A DNA stretch of 64,000 nucleotides from Streptomyces sp. AV19 (GCF_015999245.1 NZ_JAEAMR010000003.1:376010-440009); one strand, 5' to 3'. Numbered from the stretch's first letter, positions 1 through 8,273 are shown. Program-made: numbers and translations. The notes: generated by a model from the sequence alone, not told the origin.

Positions 1-29
1 CCGGGGTCGCCCCCGCCGTCGCCCCCGGC

Positions 30-755
30 TCAGGCCCCTGACGGGCTGTGGGCGTACGCCTCCTCGCCCCGCTCCTCCTCCGGCGCGGGCCCGAGCGGCA
101 GCGCTATCGCCGTCACCACCAGGCCGTTCCCCGCGGTCCAGCGGCCCGCGAAGCCGTCCTGCCGACGGCCCCCGACCACCGGGCCGGGTACCAGCAGCCG
201 GGCCGCGAACGTCCCCGCGACCGGGTCCACGGTCAGCTCCGCCTCGTCGAAGTCCAGCTCCAGACCGGTCAGCGGGTACCACGTCTTGAAGACGCTCTCC
301 TTGGCGCTGAACAGCAGCCGGTCCCAGTGCACGGCGGGGTGCGCGGCCGAGAGGGCGGCGATCCACTCCTTCTCGGAGGCCAGGGCGATGGTGTCCAGCA
401 CCCCGTCCGGCAGCGGCCCGTTGGGCTCGGCGTCTATGCCGACGGACGCGAGGTCGTCCGCGCGCGCCACGACGGCCGCCCGGTACCCCTGACAGTGCGT
501 CATGGAGCCGACCACGCCGTCCGGCCACTGCGGCGCCCCGCGGCGGCTGGACAGCAGCGGGGCGGGCGCGTACCCGAGCCGGCCCAGTGCCCTGCGCGCG
601 CACACCCGCACGGTGGCGTACTCGCGCTGCCGGCGCGGCACGGCGCGGGCGATGCGCTCCGCCTCCTCGGGGAAGAGGACGCTCGCGGGGTCGTCGGTGG
701 CGTCGGTGAAGGTGTGCTCGGCGAAGGCCCCGGGGGGCAGCAGTTCCTCGATCAT
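30..755 (-). CDS. 4'-phosphopantetheinyl transferase (EntD/Sfp type)
   Basis: A 241-residue cytosolic transferase that would move phosphopantetheine from CoA onto the serine of carrier proteins (PKS, NRPS or fatty-acid synthases). Family blocks are visible: GSMTHC at residues 83-88, the Mg-binding GIDAEP at 106-111 and FSAKES at 149-154 followed by VFKTWYP, so the acidic and lysine residues of the active site are kept. The ATG at 755 is preceded by AAGGA about 12 nt upstream, and a second GAGGA touches the ATG. It follows the metallophosphoesterase stop by 19 nt, so the two are probably cotranscribed. No carrier protein or synthase gene lies in the window, so its substrates are elsewhere. Confidence 0.9.
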   Translation of the reverse strand: MIEELLPPGAFAEHTFTDATDDPASVLFPEEAERIARAVPRRQREYATVRVCARRALGRLGYAPAPLLSSRRGAPQWPDGVVGSMTHCQGYRAAVVARADDLASVGIDAEPNGPLPDGVLDTIALASEKEWIAALSAAHPAVHWDRLLFSAKESVFKTWYPLTGLELDFDEAELTVDPVAGTFAARLLVPGPVVGGRRQDGFAGRWTAGNGLVVTAIALPLGPAPEEERGEEAYAHSPSGA

Positions 756-774
756 TCCTCGGTCATTTCCTTGA

Positions 775-1629
775 TCACCACACGTCCCCGGGGCGGTCGA
801 CCGGCTGCGGGAGGATCTGGCGCAGCGGCTCGCGCGGCGGGCGCTTGCTCCACTCGCGCGGGTAGCCGACGGAGACCTCCTCGAAGCGGACCCCGTCGTG
901 CCAGGAGACGCGGGGGATGTGCAGGTGGCCGTAGACCGCGGCCGCGGCCCGGAAGCGCACGTGCCAGTCGGCGGTGAGCGTGGTGCCGCACCACTGCGCG
1001 AAGTCCGGGTAGCGCAGGATCCGGGTGGGCTCGCGGAGCAGCGGCCAGTGGTTGATCAGCACGGGGCGCAGCGCCGGGTCGAGTCCGGCGAGGCGGCGCT
1101 CGGTGTACTCGACGCGGGCCCGGCACCAGTCCTCGCGGGTCGGGTACGGGTCGGGGTGCAGGAAGTGCTCGTCGGTGCAGACCACCCCGGACTCGTAGGC
1201 CCGGCGCAGGGACTCCTCCTTGGTGTCCGCCCCCGGCACCCGGAACGAGTAGTCGTAGAGGACGAACAGCGGGGCGACGGCCACCGGGCCGCCCTCGCCC
1301 TCCCAGACGGGGTAGGGGTCCTCGGGCGTCGCGACGCCCAGCTCCCGGCACAGCTCCACCAGGCGCAGGTAGCGCTTCTCGCCCCGCAGGTCGCAGGGGT
1401 CCTTGGGCGGGGTCCACAACTCGTGGTTCCCGGGCGCCCAGACGACCTTCGCGAACCGGTCCGCGAGCAGCCGCAGGGCCCACTCGACGTCGGCGTACTG
1501 CTCGGCGACGTCGCCGGCGACGATCAGCCAGTCGTCGTCCGAGCCGGGGCGCAGCTGCTCGGTGATGGTGCGGTTCTCGGCGTAGGCGATGTGCAGGTCG
1601 CTGACGGCGAGCAGTCGTCCCTGGGGCAC
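775..1629 (-). CDS. calcineurin-like metallophosphoesterase
   Basis: A 284-residue cytosolic metallophosphoesterase. The dimetal ligands read in order: SDLH at 10-13, AGDV near 38-41, GNHE near 67-70, a later NHW and a C-terminal GHLH. The reading frame stays open back into the kinase gene on the other strand, but the GTG at 1629 (protein starting VPQGRLLAVSDLH) is the sensible start because AAAAGGA lies about 8 nt upstream and the family core begins at once. It heads a two-gene unit with the phosphopantetheinyl transferase. The substrate cannot be told from sequence. Confidence 0.85.
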   Translation of the reverse strand: MPQGRLLAVSDLHIAYAENRTITEQLRPGSDDDWLIVAGDVAEQYADVEWALRLLADRFAKVVWAPGNHELWTPPKDPCDLRGEKRYLRLVELCRELGVATPEDPYPVWEGEGGPVAVAPLFVLYDYSFRVPGADTKEESLRRAYESGVVCTDEHFLHPDPYPTREDWCRARVEYTERRLAGLDPALRPVLINHWPLLREPTRILRYPDFAQWCGTTLTADWHVRFRAAAAVYGHLHIPRVSWHDGVRFEEVSVGYPREWSKRPPREPLRQILPQPVDRPGDVW

Positions 1630-1686
1630 TGGCGCAGGTCCTTTTCGGTCTCTCGTCCTTCTTCGCGCTTCTCGCGGAATCCAACC

Positions 1687-1698
1687 CGTACCGGTACG
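1687..1698. promoter_or_regulatory. palindrome in divergent promoter region
   Basis: A perfect 12-bp palindrome, CGTACCGGTACG, in the 178-bp gap between the divergent metallophosphoesterase and kinase genes. Its position, 58 nt upstream of one start and 110 nt upstream of the other, would suit an operator acting on either gene. No clear -35/-10 pair is visible. A chance palindrome is possible. Confidence 0.3.
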
Positions 1699-1807
1699 AG
1701 CCGAATTCAGGCCCGTGTGCCGCGCCCGGTTTCCCACGCTAATACGGCGATACGCTCCTGCGGAACCCCTGACCGGCCCTGGTGGCGCGTCAGGCGATGA
1801 TTGGGGC

Positions 1808-3406
1808 ATGACGAATGATGGGGGACGGGCCGGGGAGCCCACGAGCTACGGTCTGCGGCCGCCGGGTCCGGCGTGGCCGAATCCTTACGCCGGACCTGAC
1901 GTGGGAACACTGAACGGGGCATCGGTCGGCGACGCCGAACCGCACCTCGTCGGCGGCCGCTACCGCCTCGTCTCCCGGCTGGGCCACGGCGGGATGGGCA
2001 CGGTCTGGAAGGCGCACGACGAGGTCGTCGACCGCGAGGTCGCGGTCAAGGAGCCGCGCGTCCCCGACCACCTGCCGGAGTCCGCGCGGCTCAACGTGCA
2101 CCAGCGCATGCGGCAGGAGGCCCGCGCGGCGGCCCGCGTCGCCCACCCGTCCGTCGTCGCCGTCCACGACGTGGTGATCGAGGACGGACGTCCGTGGATC
2201 GTCATGGAGCTGGTCCGCGGCGAGTCGCTGGCCGGCCGCCTCGACGGCGGGACCCTGGACGTCCGCGAGGCGGCCCGGATCGGCCTGGCCGTCCTGGGCG
2301 CGCTCACCGCGGCACACGCGGCGGGCGTGCTGCACCGGGACGTCAAACCGGACAACATCCTGCTCGGCGCGGAGGACCGCGTCGTCCTCACCGACTTCGG
2401 CATCGCCCGCATCGAGGGCGAGCAGGGCCTGACGGAGACGGGCGGCTTCGTCGGCTCCCCGGAATATGTGGCTCCGGAACGGGCGCTGGGCCAGCTCCCC
2501 GGGCCCGCCTCCGACCTGTGGTCGCTGGGCGTCGTGCTGTACGCGGCGGTGGAGGGCATGTCGCCGTTCCGCCGCACCAACGCCCAGGCGACGATGCAGG
2601 CGATCCTCTCCGCGGAACCGCCGCGCCCGACGCACGGCCCGGAGGCGTTCACCGGCCTGCTGACCCGCCTCCTGAGCAAGGACCCCGCGGCCCGCCCGGC
2701 CGCCGACGGGATCCGCGAGGTCCTGGAGTCCCTGACGCGCCCGGCCCCGCTGCCCGTCCCGTCCGCGCCCGGCAACCGCTGGGTCCCCCCGGTCCTCCAC
2801 CGCAACCGCAAGCTCCAATGGAGCCTGGGTGCCGGCCTGTTCGTCGTCGGTGCGGCCGTCGCGCTGGTGGCGATCAATCCCTTCGGCTACGGTCCCGCGA
2901 CCCCGCTGCACTGGAAGGTCCGCGACGAGCCGGAGATCGTACGGGCGTCGATCACCGTCCCCGAGGACTACGTCAAGAGCATCGACACCGACAAGCGGAT
3001 CGTCTCCTTCAAGGACCCCGGCGGCGTCTACACCATCTCCCTGACCCGCAGGGAGGAGGACCCGAAGGACAAGGAGCAGCGGGTCGGCTCGGCCCGCGAG
3101 GAGGCGTCGAAGCTCAAGTCCCGCTTCGAGAAGGGAGAGGTGTCGTCGGTCAACGACGCCCGCTCGACGGTGTCGTCCGCCAAGCCCGTCCAGGGCCACG
3201 AGGCCGCCGACGTCACCACCGTCTACCGCAAGTCCTACGCCGACGCCGAGGACCCCAAGGGCTTCCGCCACACCCGCGTCATCGTCAACAAGGCGCGGAA
3301 CGGCGCCTGGTCGGTGGAGGTGGCCATGCCGGAGAAGGGCAAGGCGCGGACGCAGGGGGAGAAGCTGTTCGACGAGGTGCTGCGGTATCTGAAGCTGCAG
3401 GGCTGA
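1808..3406 (+). CDS. membrane Ser/Thr protein kinase with extracytoplasmic domain
   Basis: A 532-residue Hanks-type kinase. After a Pro-rich N-terminus, the kinase domain (about 50-310) has the glycine loop GHGGMGTVW at 59-67, the ATP lysine K81, HRDVKPDN with catalytic D178, and DFG at 196-198, so it should be active. One transmembrane segment (about 338-356) is followed by a roughly 175-residue charged extracytoplasmic domain without PASTA repeats. The ATG at 1808 was chosen because upstream codons lack kinase similarity and overlap the divergent promoter; the ribosome site is weak. A strong hairpin terminator follows the stop. Confidence 0.92.
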   Translation: MTNDGGRAGEPTSYGLRPPGPAWPNPYAGPDVGTLNGASVGDAEPHLVGGRYRLVSRLGHGGMGTVWKAHDEVVDREVAVKEPRVPDHLPESARLNVHQRMRQEARAAARVAHPSVVAVHDVVIEDGRPWIVMELVRGESLAGRLDGGTLDVREAARIGLAVLGALTAAHAAGVLHRDVKPDNILLGAEDRVVLTDFGIARIEGEQGLTETGGFVGSPEYVAPERALGQLPGPASDLWSLGVVLYAAVEGMSPFRRTNAQATMQAILSAEPPRPTHGPEAFTGLLTRLLSKDPAARPAADGIREVLESLTRPAPLPVPSAPGNRWVPPVLHRNRKLQWSLGAGLFVVGAAVALVAINPFGYGPATPLHWKVRDEPEIVRASITVPEDYVKSIDTDKRIVSFKDPGGVYTISLTRREEDPKDKEQRVGSAREEASKLKSRFEKGEVSSVNDARSTVSSAKPVQGHEAADVTTVYRKSYADAEDPKGFRHTRVIVNKARNGAWSVEVAMPEKGKARTQGEKLFDEVLRYLKLQG

Positions 3407-3445
3407 GGCCTGCCCGGCGGCTCCTGGACCGCCGCCGGGCAGGCC
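3407..3445. terminator. terminator between convergent genes
   Basis: A perfect 14-bp stem (GGCCTGCCCGGCGG paired with 3432-3445) and an 11-nt loop start at the base after the kinase stop. It lies between the convergent kinase and HNH genes and lacks a U-tract, as is usual in Streptomyces. Confidence 0.7.
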
Positions 3446-3525
3446 ACCCCTGTCATGTGACACGACGGGGAGCACCCGCACCTGCGAGGCGGCGGCCTCA
3501 AGAGCTGTCGGACACGGCCCGGCGC

Positions 3526-4452
3526 TCAACTGCCCCGGAACACCTGCCGCGTGTGCCACACGATGTGCTCCCCGGCCACGGGAGCGCCGCCGGCCCGGGG
3601 CCCGAGGAGCGCCCGTCCGCCCAGTTCCAGCACCTGGACCCGCGCGGCCTCGCTCCGGCCGGTGAACCGTCGCGACACCGTGATCCGCCGCTCCTCGGTC
3701 AGCCCCAGCACTCCCCGGTCGAACAGCCGGTGGTGCAGGGAGCACAGGCACAGCCCGTTGCTCACCACGTCCGGCCCCGCGAACGCCCACCAGCGCACGT
3801 GCGCCGCCTCCAGCCCGACCGGAACGCTCCCGCCGAGCGCCCCGTCGAAGCCGCAGAAGGCGCACCGGTTCTCGTACGCGTCGAGCACCAGCGCCCGCAT
3901 CTCCGCGTCGCGGCGCCGCACTTCGGCCCGCCCGTGCGGGACCGGGCCGCCCGCCTCCAGGACGAGCCCGACGCCGTCGGCCAGGTCGGCGTGCAGCGAG
4001 GGCGCGAAGTGCCGGTCCAGCAGGACCCGTGCCAACTGCCCGAGCAGCCCGGGCTCGTGCCGCAGGGCCTCCCGCAGCCCGGGCGCGAGCCGCCCGGCCG
4101 CCCGGCCGGCGCGCAGCGCCCCGACGAGCGCCCCCGGACTGCCCGGCCCCGCGTCGGTCCGCACCTCCCACACCCCGTCGCCGACGAGGTGGTGGAACGG
4201 ATAGGCGGGCGAGGTCCGCCGGTTCGGCCCGAAGTCCGCCAACAACCGCTTGAGATCCGCCTCGACCTCGGAGTACCGCAGCTCCAGGCCCCCGTCCCGC
4301 TGGAACCGCCCCAGCGCGTACAGCAACAACAACGGCTTGTGCGGCGCCCGTTCCCCACCCTGCGCCCACTGCCGCAGCGCCCCCACCCGCGCCGGCCAGT
4401 CCGTCCGCTGCTGCGGAAGGGCGGACGCGGATATCCGGGGGCCGTCGGGCAT
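3526..4452 (-). CDS. HNH endonuclease, phosphorothioate-binding McrA-like
   Basis: A 308-residue protein with a C-terminal HNH nuclease: CAFC at 197-200, EAAHVRWW with H218, SNGLCLCSLHH near 231-241, then the RLFDRGVLGL tail. The N-terminal 100 residues, including RAPHKPLLLLYALGRF and SPAYPFHHL, resemble the sulphur-binding domain of ScoMcrA-type type IV restriction enzymes, which recognise phosphorothioated DNA. The domain assignment rests on remembered motifs (HKP and YPF segments) and is less sure than the HNH call. The ATG at 4452 precedes MPDGPRISAS; upstream codons look non-coding. No dnd modification genes are in the window. Confidence 0.75.
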   Translation of the reverse strand: MPDGPRISASALPQQRTDWPARVGALRQWAQGGERAPHKPLLLLYALGRFQRDGGLELRYSEVEADLKRLLADFGPNRRTSPAYPFHHLVGDGVWEVRTDAGPGSPGALVGALRAGRAAGRLAPGLREALRHEPGLLGQLARVLLDRHFAPSLHADLADGVGLVLEAGGPVPHGRAEVRRRDAEMRALVLDAYENRCAFCGFDGALGGSVPVGLEAAHVRWWAFAGPDVVSNGLCLCSLHHRLFDRGVLGLTEERRITVSRRFTGRSEAARVQVLELGGRALLGPRAGGAPVAGEHIVWHTRQVFRGS

Positions 4453-4618
4453 GGCCGAGATCCTAACGGGCCCCACCAGTAAAAACGCCCCTCCTGAACA
4501 GGAGATGCGCAGAACGTTGGGGCGAGCACCCCCGGCAACGTGTCCTTGGGGGCCGGCCGGCGCCGAGTGGTTCCGGCGGGCGAGGTGCGACGTCTCCTTT
4601 CGGGGCTCGCCCGGGCGG

Positions 4619-4867
4619 CTATTCCGTAGTGCCGCGGCAGAGGCCCTCGACGCGGAACCACAGGCCGGGGGCGTAGACCGCATGGATGACGGCTTCCTCC
4701 CCCTTTATGACCCGCAGGATTCTCAGGGTCCCGCCGGGAAGTACGTCGTATTGGTAAGTGATCTCGGAATTGTCCTCGACGGTGTCGTCGTAGGAGATAT
4801 CCGCCGTGCGATCGTTCGCGTATTCCTTCGGCGGACGATTCTCGACCAGCTTGATGAAGACGCTCAT
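4619..4867 (-). CDS. small hypothetical protein, 82 aa
   Basis: An 82-residue acidic soluble protein starting MSVFIKLVENRPPKEYAND, with alternating hydrophobic residues that suggest a beta-rich fold. No family recognised. The start is well supported: CGAAAGGACC lies 6-12 nt upstream of the ATG. It is 125 nt downstream of the 101-residue gene and on the same strand, so it may belong to the same transcript. Confidence 0.65.
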   Translation of the reverse strand: MSVFIKLVENRPPKEYANDRTADISYDDTVEDNSEITYQYDVLPGGTLRILRVIKGEEAVIHAVYAPGLWFRVEGLCRGTTE

Positions 4868-4992
4868 GGGCGTACGGTCCTTTCGTGAGCTTCGCCCTCC
4901 GGGGCGAGGGGAGGCCGCGGCGTCCGCCGGGGGGCTCTGCTCCTGTTCACGGCAGCCCGGCCGGAGCTTCCTCCACACGGAGTCGACGCCGG

Positions 4993-5298
4993 TCAAGCCG
5001 AGGCGGCCTCGTCGTCCTGCGGGCGGTCGGCCGCCGAATCCCGGCTGGTCACCAGCCAGGACCGCGCGGGCTCGGCGGGATGCGTGGTGTCGACGGTGAG
5101 GTGGAGCCGGGTACCGCCTTCGCGGCCGGCCGGGTAGCTGCGTTGCTCGGTGGAATCGAAGCAGTGCCGGAGGACTTCCGCGACACGGCGGGCGGTCTCG
5201 GGGGACGCGGTGACGATGCGGATGTCGGCGCGCCCCGCCGGCGGCACCGGCTCCGCCGGCGCGGGGGAGGGCGTGGCGCGTGCGGACGTCATGTTCAC
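4993..5298 (-). CDS. conserved hypothetical protein, 101 aa
   Basis: A 101-residue protein with a Pro/Ala-rich N-terminus and a core reading ADIRIVTASPETARRVAEVL followed by RLHLTVDTTHP, a beta-alpha-beta pattern. No function recognised. Its GTG start overlaps the stop of the upstream membrane-protein gene by four bases (GTGA), which implies translational coupling; an ATG two codons later is an alternative. Confidence 0.6.
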   Translation of the reverse strand: MNMTSARATPSPAPAEPVPPAGRADIRIVTASPETARRVAEVLRHCFDSTEQRSYPAGREGGTRLHLTVDTTHPAEPARSWLVTSRDSAADRPQDDEAASA

Positions 5299-5564
5299 CG
5301 CTCCCGGCGGGAGAAGAACGGGAGCCGCTTGCGGTCCCCGTGCGGCTGCTCGCGGCGGTTACGGGCGAGGAGGGGGCCGGCCGGGTCGATGGCCGACCGT
5401 GGGCGGTTCCGGCTCCTGCTGTCGCGCCACGGCAGGACACCGCTGTAGTGGAAGCCGGCGATCCTTTCGTCGTGCTGGGCGTTGCCCCGGTGGATCAGGA
5501 GGGCTCCCACAGCGATCATGATGAGGATCACGGCCAGGGTGACGGCGGTCTCCACGGTTCTCAC
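5295..5564 (-). CDS. small single-pass membrane protein, 89 aa
   Basis: A protein of 89 residues with one N-terminal transmembrane segment (TAVTLAVILIMIAVGALLI, about 6-24) and a basic cytoplasmic tail rich in Arg and Ser. No family recognised. The GTG at 5564 overlaps the stop of the upstream DUF5994 gene (ATGTGA), and its own stop overlaps the next start, so three genes form a tightly coupled operon. A GTG at 5555 with better spacing to AAGGG is the alternative start. Confidence 0.55.
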   Translation of the reverse strand: MRTVETAVTLAVILIMIAVGALLIHRGNAQHDERIAGFHYSGVLPWRDSRSRNRPRSAIDPAGPLLARNRREQPHGDRKRLPFFSRRER

Positions 5565-6121
5565 ATCCCTTGGGCGGAGCGGGAAGGCCCGGCAGGGTTC
5601 CCGGCCGGTGGCGGCGCGGTCCCGCCCTCGGTCTCCCATTCCTCTTCGCGGTTCCGTGAATCCGCCGCGTCGTCGGCCGTTCGCTCGTCCTCCATCAGCC
5701 TGCTCGCGGTGAGGAGGCTTCCGGGGGTGGTCGCGGCGGACATCAGCCGGGCGGCCGCGGCCGGGTCGGTCTCCGGCGGGATGATCAGCAGGTCCAGGCG
5801 GTCCGCGGTGCGGGAGAACAGGAGGAGCTTGTGCGGGTCCTGCTCATCGGTGAACCACCCCACGTGCACCGTGTGTCCGGTGACGGAGACCTTGCGGGGG
5901 ATCACGGGCCAGAAGGCGGGATTCACCGTGACGCGGGTGACCCGTCCCCAGGAGTGGTCCAGCCTCTCCGCCAGTGCGGGGAGCTCGCGGGAGAGGTCGC
6001 GCGAGCGGGGCCACCAGGCGCCGTCCAGGAGCCCCGGCGCCGTCCCCGGCGTGAGGGACAGGCGAGCGGGCGGCGAAGGGGCATGCTCATCGGTGGTCGT
6101 ACGGTCGGTGGTGACAGCCAT
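5561..6121 (-). CDS. DUF5994 family protein (paralogue 1)
   Basis: A 186-residue protein with the family hallmark LLDGAWWPRSRDLSRELPAL, a later RVTRVTVNP..W block and LLIIPPETDPAAAARLM. The function of the family is unknown. The C-terminal 35 residues are a low-complexity acidic/Pro tail. The ATG at 6121 (MAVTTDRTTTDEH) fits the family start. It heads a minus-strand operon with the 89- and 101-residue genes and faces away from a second DUF5994 gene at 6427. Confidence 0.75.
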   Translation of the reverse strand: MAVTTDRTTTDEHAPSPPARLSLTPGTAPGLLDGAWWPRSRDLSRELPALAERLDHSWGRVTRVTVNPAFWPVIPRKVSVTGHTVHVGWFTDEQDPHKLLLFSRTADRLDLLIIPPETDPAAAARLMSAATTPGSLLTASRLMEDERTADDAADSRNREEEWETEGGTAPPPAGNPAGPSRSAQGM

Positions 6122-6426
6122 GACGCGAACCTGCCCCCGGGCTCGTCGTCGACTGCCCGGCATTGTGACTCGCCGGAAACGACACCCGCATGGAGGCCGG
6201 TGTACGAAGTGTTCCCGGTCTCTCCACCCTACTCCGGCGGACGGTCCGCAGACCCTGCGCGACCAGGCAATCTCCGGGAGCACGGGCGTGCGACGGTCCT
6301 GGCGGGCCCGCCGCCGGCCCGCGGAGTTACGGTGGGGTTACCGCGAGCGCCTCGCCCGGGGTGTCTTCGACGCACCCCTGACGACGAGCGGAGGCGCCGA
6401 GTTCCCGGAGACTGGGCGAACAAGCC
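6122..6426. other. divergent intergenic region between DUF5994 paralogues
   Basis: 305 bp with no convincing gene. It must hold the promoters for both DUF5994 units. TAGGGT-like and TACGGT-like hexamers are present on the minus and plus strands respectively, but neither has a matching -35 at the right distance. Confidence 0.4.
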
Positions 6427-6903
6427 ATGGCCGATTCCGACACCCCACGCCTTCCCGGGCTTCTGCCGGACGCGATCCACCACGCCGTGAGACCCGGGAC
6501 GGCCCTTCTGCGGCTGGAGACGACGCAGGAGCGCGGGGGAGTCCTGGACGGCGCCTGGTGGCCCCGCTCCCGCGACATCGGCGCCGAGCTTCCTGGGCTG
6601 ATCATGGCCCTGACCGGGCACCTCGGCCCCATCACGCGTGTGGGCCTGGACGCGAGCGCCTGGGAAGAGCTCCCGACCCGGCTGATCGTCGACGACCGGG
6701 TGGTCCACCTCGACTCCTTCCCGGTCGGTGACGACACGGTCCTCATCACCCGGGGCGAGAACGACCACTTCGCTCTGCTGGTGGTCCCGCCCGACGCGAC
6801 GCCCGACGCGGCACGCGCCGCGATGGCCAGAGCCGTACGGGCCGACAACGTCACCCGGGCCGAACAGATCCTCATCGACACCGGCAGCGCCCCGCAGACC
6901 TGA
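6427..6903 (+). CDS. DUF5994 family protein (paralogue 2)
   Basis: A 158-residue paralogue of the protein at 5561-6121, sharing LDGAWWPRSRDIGAELPGL, the PITRVGLD..AW block and LLVVPPDATPDAARAAMARA. It lacks the acidic tail of its neighbour. Function unknown; actinobacterial genomes often carry several copies. ATG start at 6427, with a weak GGGCGA upstream. Confidence 0.75.
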   Translation: MADSDTPRLPGLLPDAIHHAVRPGTALLRLETTQERGGVLDGAWWPRSRDIGAELPGLIMALTGHLGPITRVGLDASAWEELPTRLIVDDRVVHLDSFPVGDDTVLITRGENDHFALLVVPPDATPDAARAAMARAVRADNVTRAEQILIDTGSAPQT

Positions 6904-6928
6904 GACGTCCGGGCAGCGCGGCCTCCGG

Positions 6929-7351
6929 TCAGCCGAGGAAGGACATCCGGACCCGGCGGTCGGGGACGTCCCGGCCGGTGGTCACCAGCACGACGGACTG
7001 CGAGGCCCCCAGCTCCAGCCCGCCGCCGACCACGGGCAGCGTGGCGTGCGGCGGGACCAGGGCCGGGAGCATGTGATCGCGGCCGGGGCCCGCACCGCCG
7101 TGGCGGTCCCGCCAGCGGTCGTCCACGGGAAGAACCTCACGGAGGGCCGCCAACAGGTCGTCGTCACTGCCCGCGCCGGTCTCGATGACAGCCAGACCGG
7201 ACGCCGCGTGCGGGGTGAAGACGTTCAGCAGCCCGTCCCGCCCGTGGGCGACCTCCCGGAGGAACACGGAACATGCGTTCGTCAGATCGTGCATGGTTTC
7301 GGCGGGGCCGGTTGTAACGTCGACAGTACGGGTGCTGAAGGTGCCGGTCAT
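6929..7351 (-). CDS. YjbQ/UPF0047 family protein
   Basis: A 140-residue protein of the YjbQ family, for which a weak thiamine-phosphate synthase activity has been reported and whose physiological role is unsettled. Visible signatures: HDLTNACSVFLREV, the central LNVFTPHAASGLAVIET, RDHMLPALV and the closing GASQSVVLVTTGRD. The length matches the family. The ATG at 7351 (MTGTFSTRTVDV) was preferred over an upstream in-frame start because family members begin there. It is convergent with the DUF5994 gene, 25 nt away. Confidence 0.8.
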   Translation of the reverse strand: MTGTFSTRTVDVTTGPAETMHDLTNACSVFLREVAHGRDGLLNVFTPHAASGLAVIETGAGSDDDLLAALREVLPVDDRWRDRHGGAGPGRDHMLPALVPPHATLPVVGGGLELGASQSVVLVTTGRDVPDRRVRMSFLG

Positions 7352-7565
7352 GGTCCACCGGTACCCGCCGCACGGGAGAAGCGCTGACGGCTGGACGGGT
7401 TGTTCCGCCGGGACTCCGGCCGCCACAACTGCCCCCGTCTCCCGAACGCACCTCAAGTGCCGTTCTGTTCAGCCCTGTTCACGGCGTACGGGCAAGGCTA
7501 GGCTGCGCGGTGAGGCCCCAGTCCTCGGCAGCATCGAGGTGTGATCCGCTCCGAGGAGGCACGTG

Positions 7566-8090
7566 GTGCCCGTAGAGCGCACAACCGTCCCCGTCCCCGC
7601 GGGAACTCCCCGAAGGGGAGGCCGGCGAGTGTCCGCGTCGCGCTGTCACTCCCCGCCCTCCGGCGGCCCACGGGACCACGTACTCGTGGTCCGCGGAAGG
7701 CTGGACCTCTTCGGGGTTCCAAGACTGCGCGAGCGCCTTCTGCGCGTATCCCACAGCCCTGAAAGCCGGCTGATCCTCGACCTGTCCGCAGTCACCTCCT
7801 GCGATGCCCTGGGCCTCGGGCTGCTCGTCGCCGCCGCCCGCCGCGCCCGGTACTCCGGCGGCGACCTCTGCCTCCTCGCACCGTGTCCCGCTGTCGCCCA
7901 GGCACTGAAAGCCAGCGGGCTGAGCAGGATCCTCCCGGTCTTTCCCGGCTTTGACGAGCAGTCCGGTGCCGGGACGGGCGGCAGCCCTGACCCGCGCCCG
8001 GGCGATCACGGACAGGAGGACGGCCGCATCGGCGGCCGCGTCAAATCCCCCGGAAGCGTCCGGGAAGAACACCCCCCGGAAGCCGCCTGA
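7566..8090 (+). CDS. STAS-domain anti-sigma factor antagonist-like protein
   Basis: A protein of about 174 residues with a STAS domain (about 38-135): DHVLVVRGRLDLFGVPRLRE, then LILDLSAVTSCDALGLGLLV. Antagonists of this type bind anti-sigma kinases and are switched by serine phosphorylation. Here the usual D-S-S/T-G-L core reads D-A-L-G-L, so the phosphorylatable serine is replaced by alanine. AGGAGG ends 6 nt before the GTG at 7566, which is preferred to the GTG one codon earlier. The last 40 residues are low-complexity. No kinase or sigma partner is adjacent. Confidence 0.78.
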   Translation: MPVERTTVPVPAGTPRRGGRRVSASRCHSPPSGGPRDHVLVVRGRLDLFGVPRLRERLLRVSHSPESRLILDLSAVTSCDALGLGLLVAAARRARYSGGDLCLLAPCPAVAQALKASGLSRILPVFPGFDEQSGAGTGGSPDPRPGDHGQEDGRIGGRVKSPGSVREEHPPEAA

Positions 8091-8158
8091 GACCGGCCCT
8101 GGCCGGACTCCAGCACTCCGGAACCGGCCCGGGCGCCGGCGCGCACACCACAGCAAAA

Positions 8159-8185
8159 ACGCCTCTCCCCGACGGGGAGAGGCGT
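8159..8185 (-). terminator. intrinsic terminator of tRNA-Arg
   Basis: A perfect 12-bp stem (ACGCCTCTCCCC paired with 8174-8185) with a 3-nt loop, followed on the minus strand by GTTTTTG. It is 15 nt beyond the tRNA 3' end. Confidence 0.85.
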
Positions 8186-8200
8186 GCGGCATAAACGGAG

Positions 8201-8273
8201 CGCCCCCGGCAGGACTCGAACCTGCGGCCAAGCGCTTAGAAGGCGCCTGCTCTATCCACTGAGCTACGGGGGC
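8201..8273 (-). tRNA. tRNA-Arg (anticodon TCT)
   Basis: A 73-nt tRNA on the minus strand. The acceptor stem GCCCCCG/CGGGGGC (8267-8273 with 8202-8208) closes perfectly, with discriminator G at 8201 and no encoded CCA. The D-arm reads GCTCAGTGGATAGAGC, the anticodon loop CTTCTAA sits on a 5-bp stem, and the T-arm contains GGTTCGAGTCC. TCT reads the rare arginine codons AGA/AGG. No integrase or duplicated 3' end is nearby, so it does not appear to be an occupied attachment site. Confidence 0.95.

Noticed and set aside
30..755. Phosphopantetheinyl transferase as a sign of a biosynthetic gene cluster
   Set aside because: No PKS, NRPS, carrier or tailoring genes follow within the window.
752..1684. 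310-codon open frame overlapping the metallophosphoesterase
   Set aside because: Different frame of the same strand, Arg/Pro-rich, with none of the metal-binding motifs found in the accepted frame.
1790..4369. 859-codon open frame on the minus strand
   Set aside because: Antisense to the kinase gene and overlapping the HNH gene; protein is Arg/Gly/Ala low-complexity with no domain, a usual high-GC shadow.
8201..8273. tRNA-Arg as integration site of a mobile element
   Set aside because: No integrase, no duplicated tRNA end and no change in gene character next to it.
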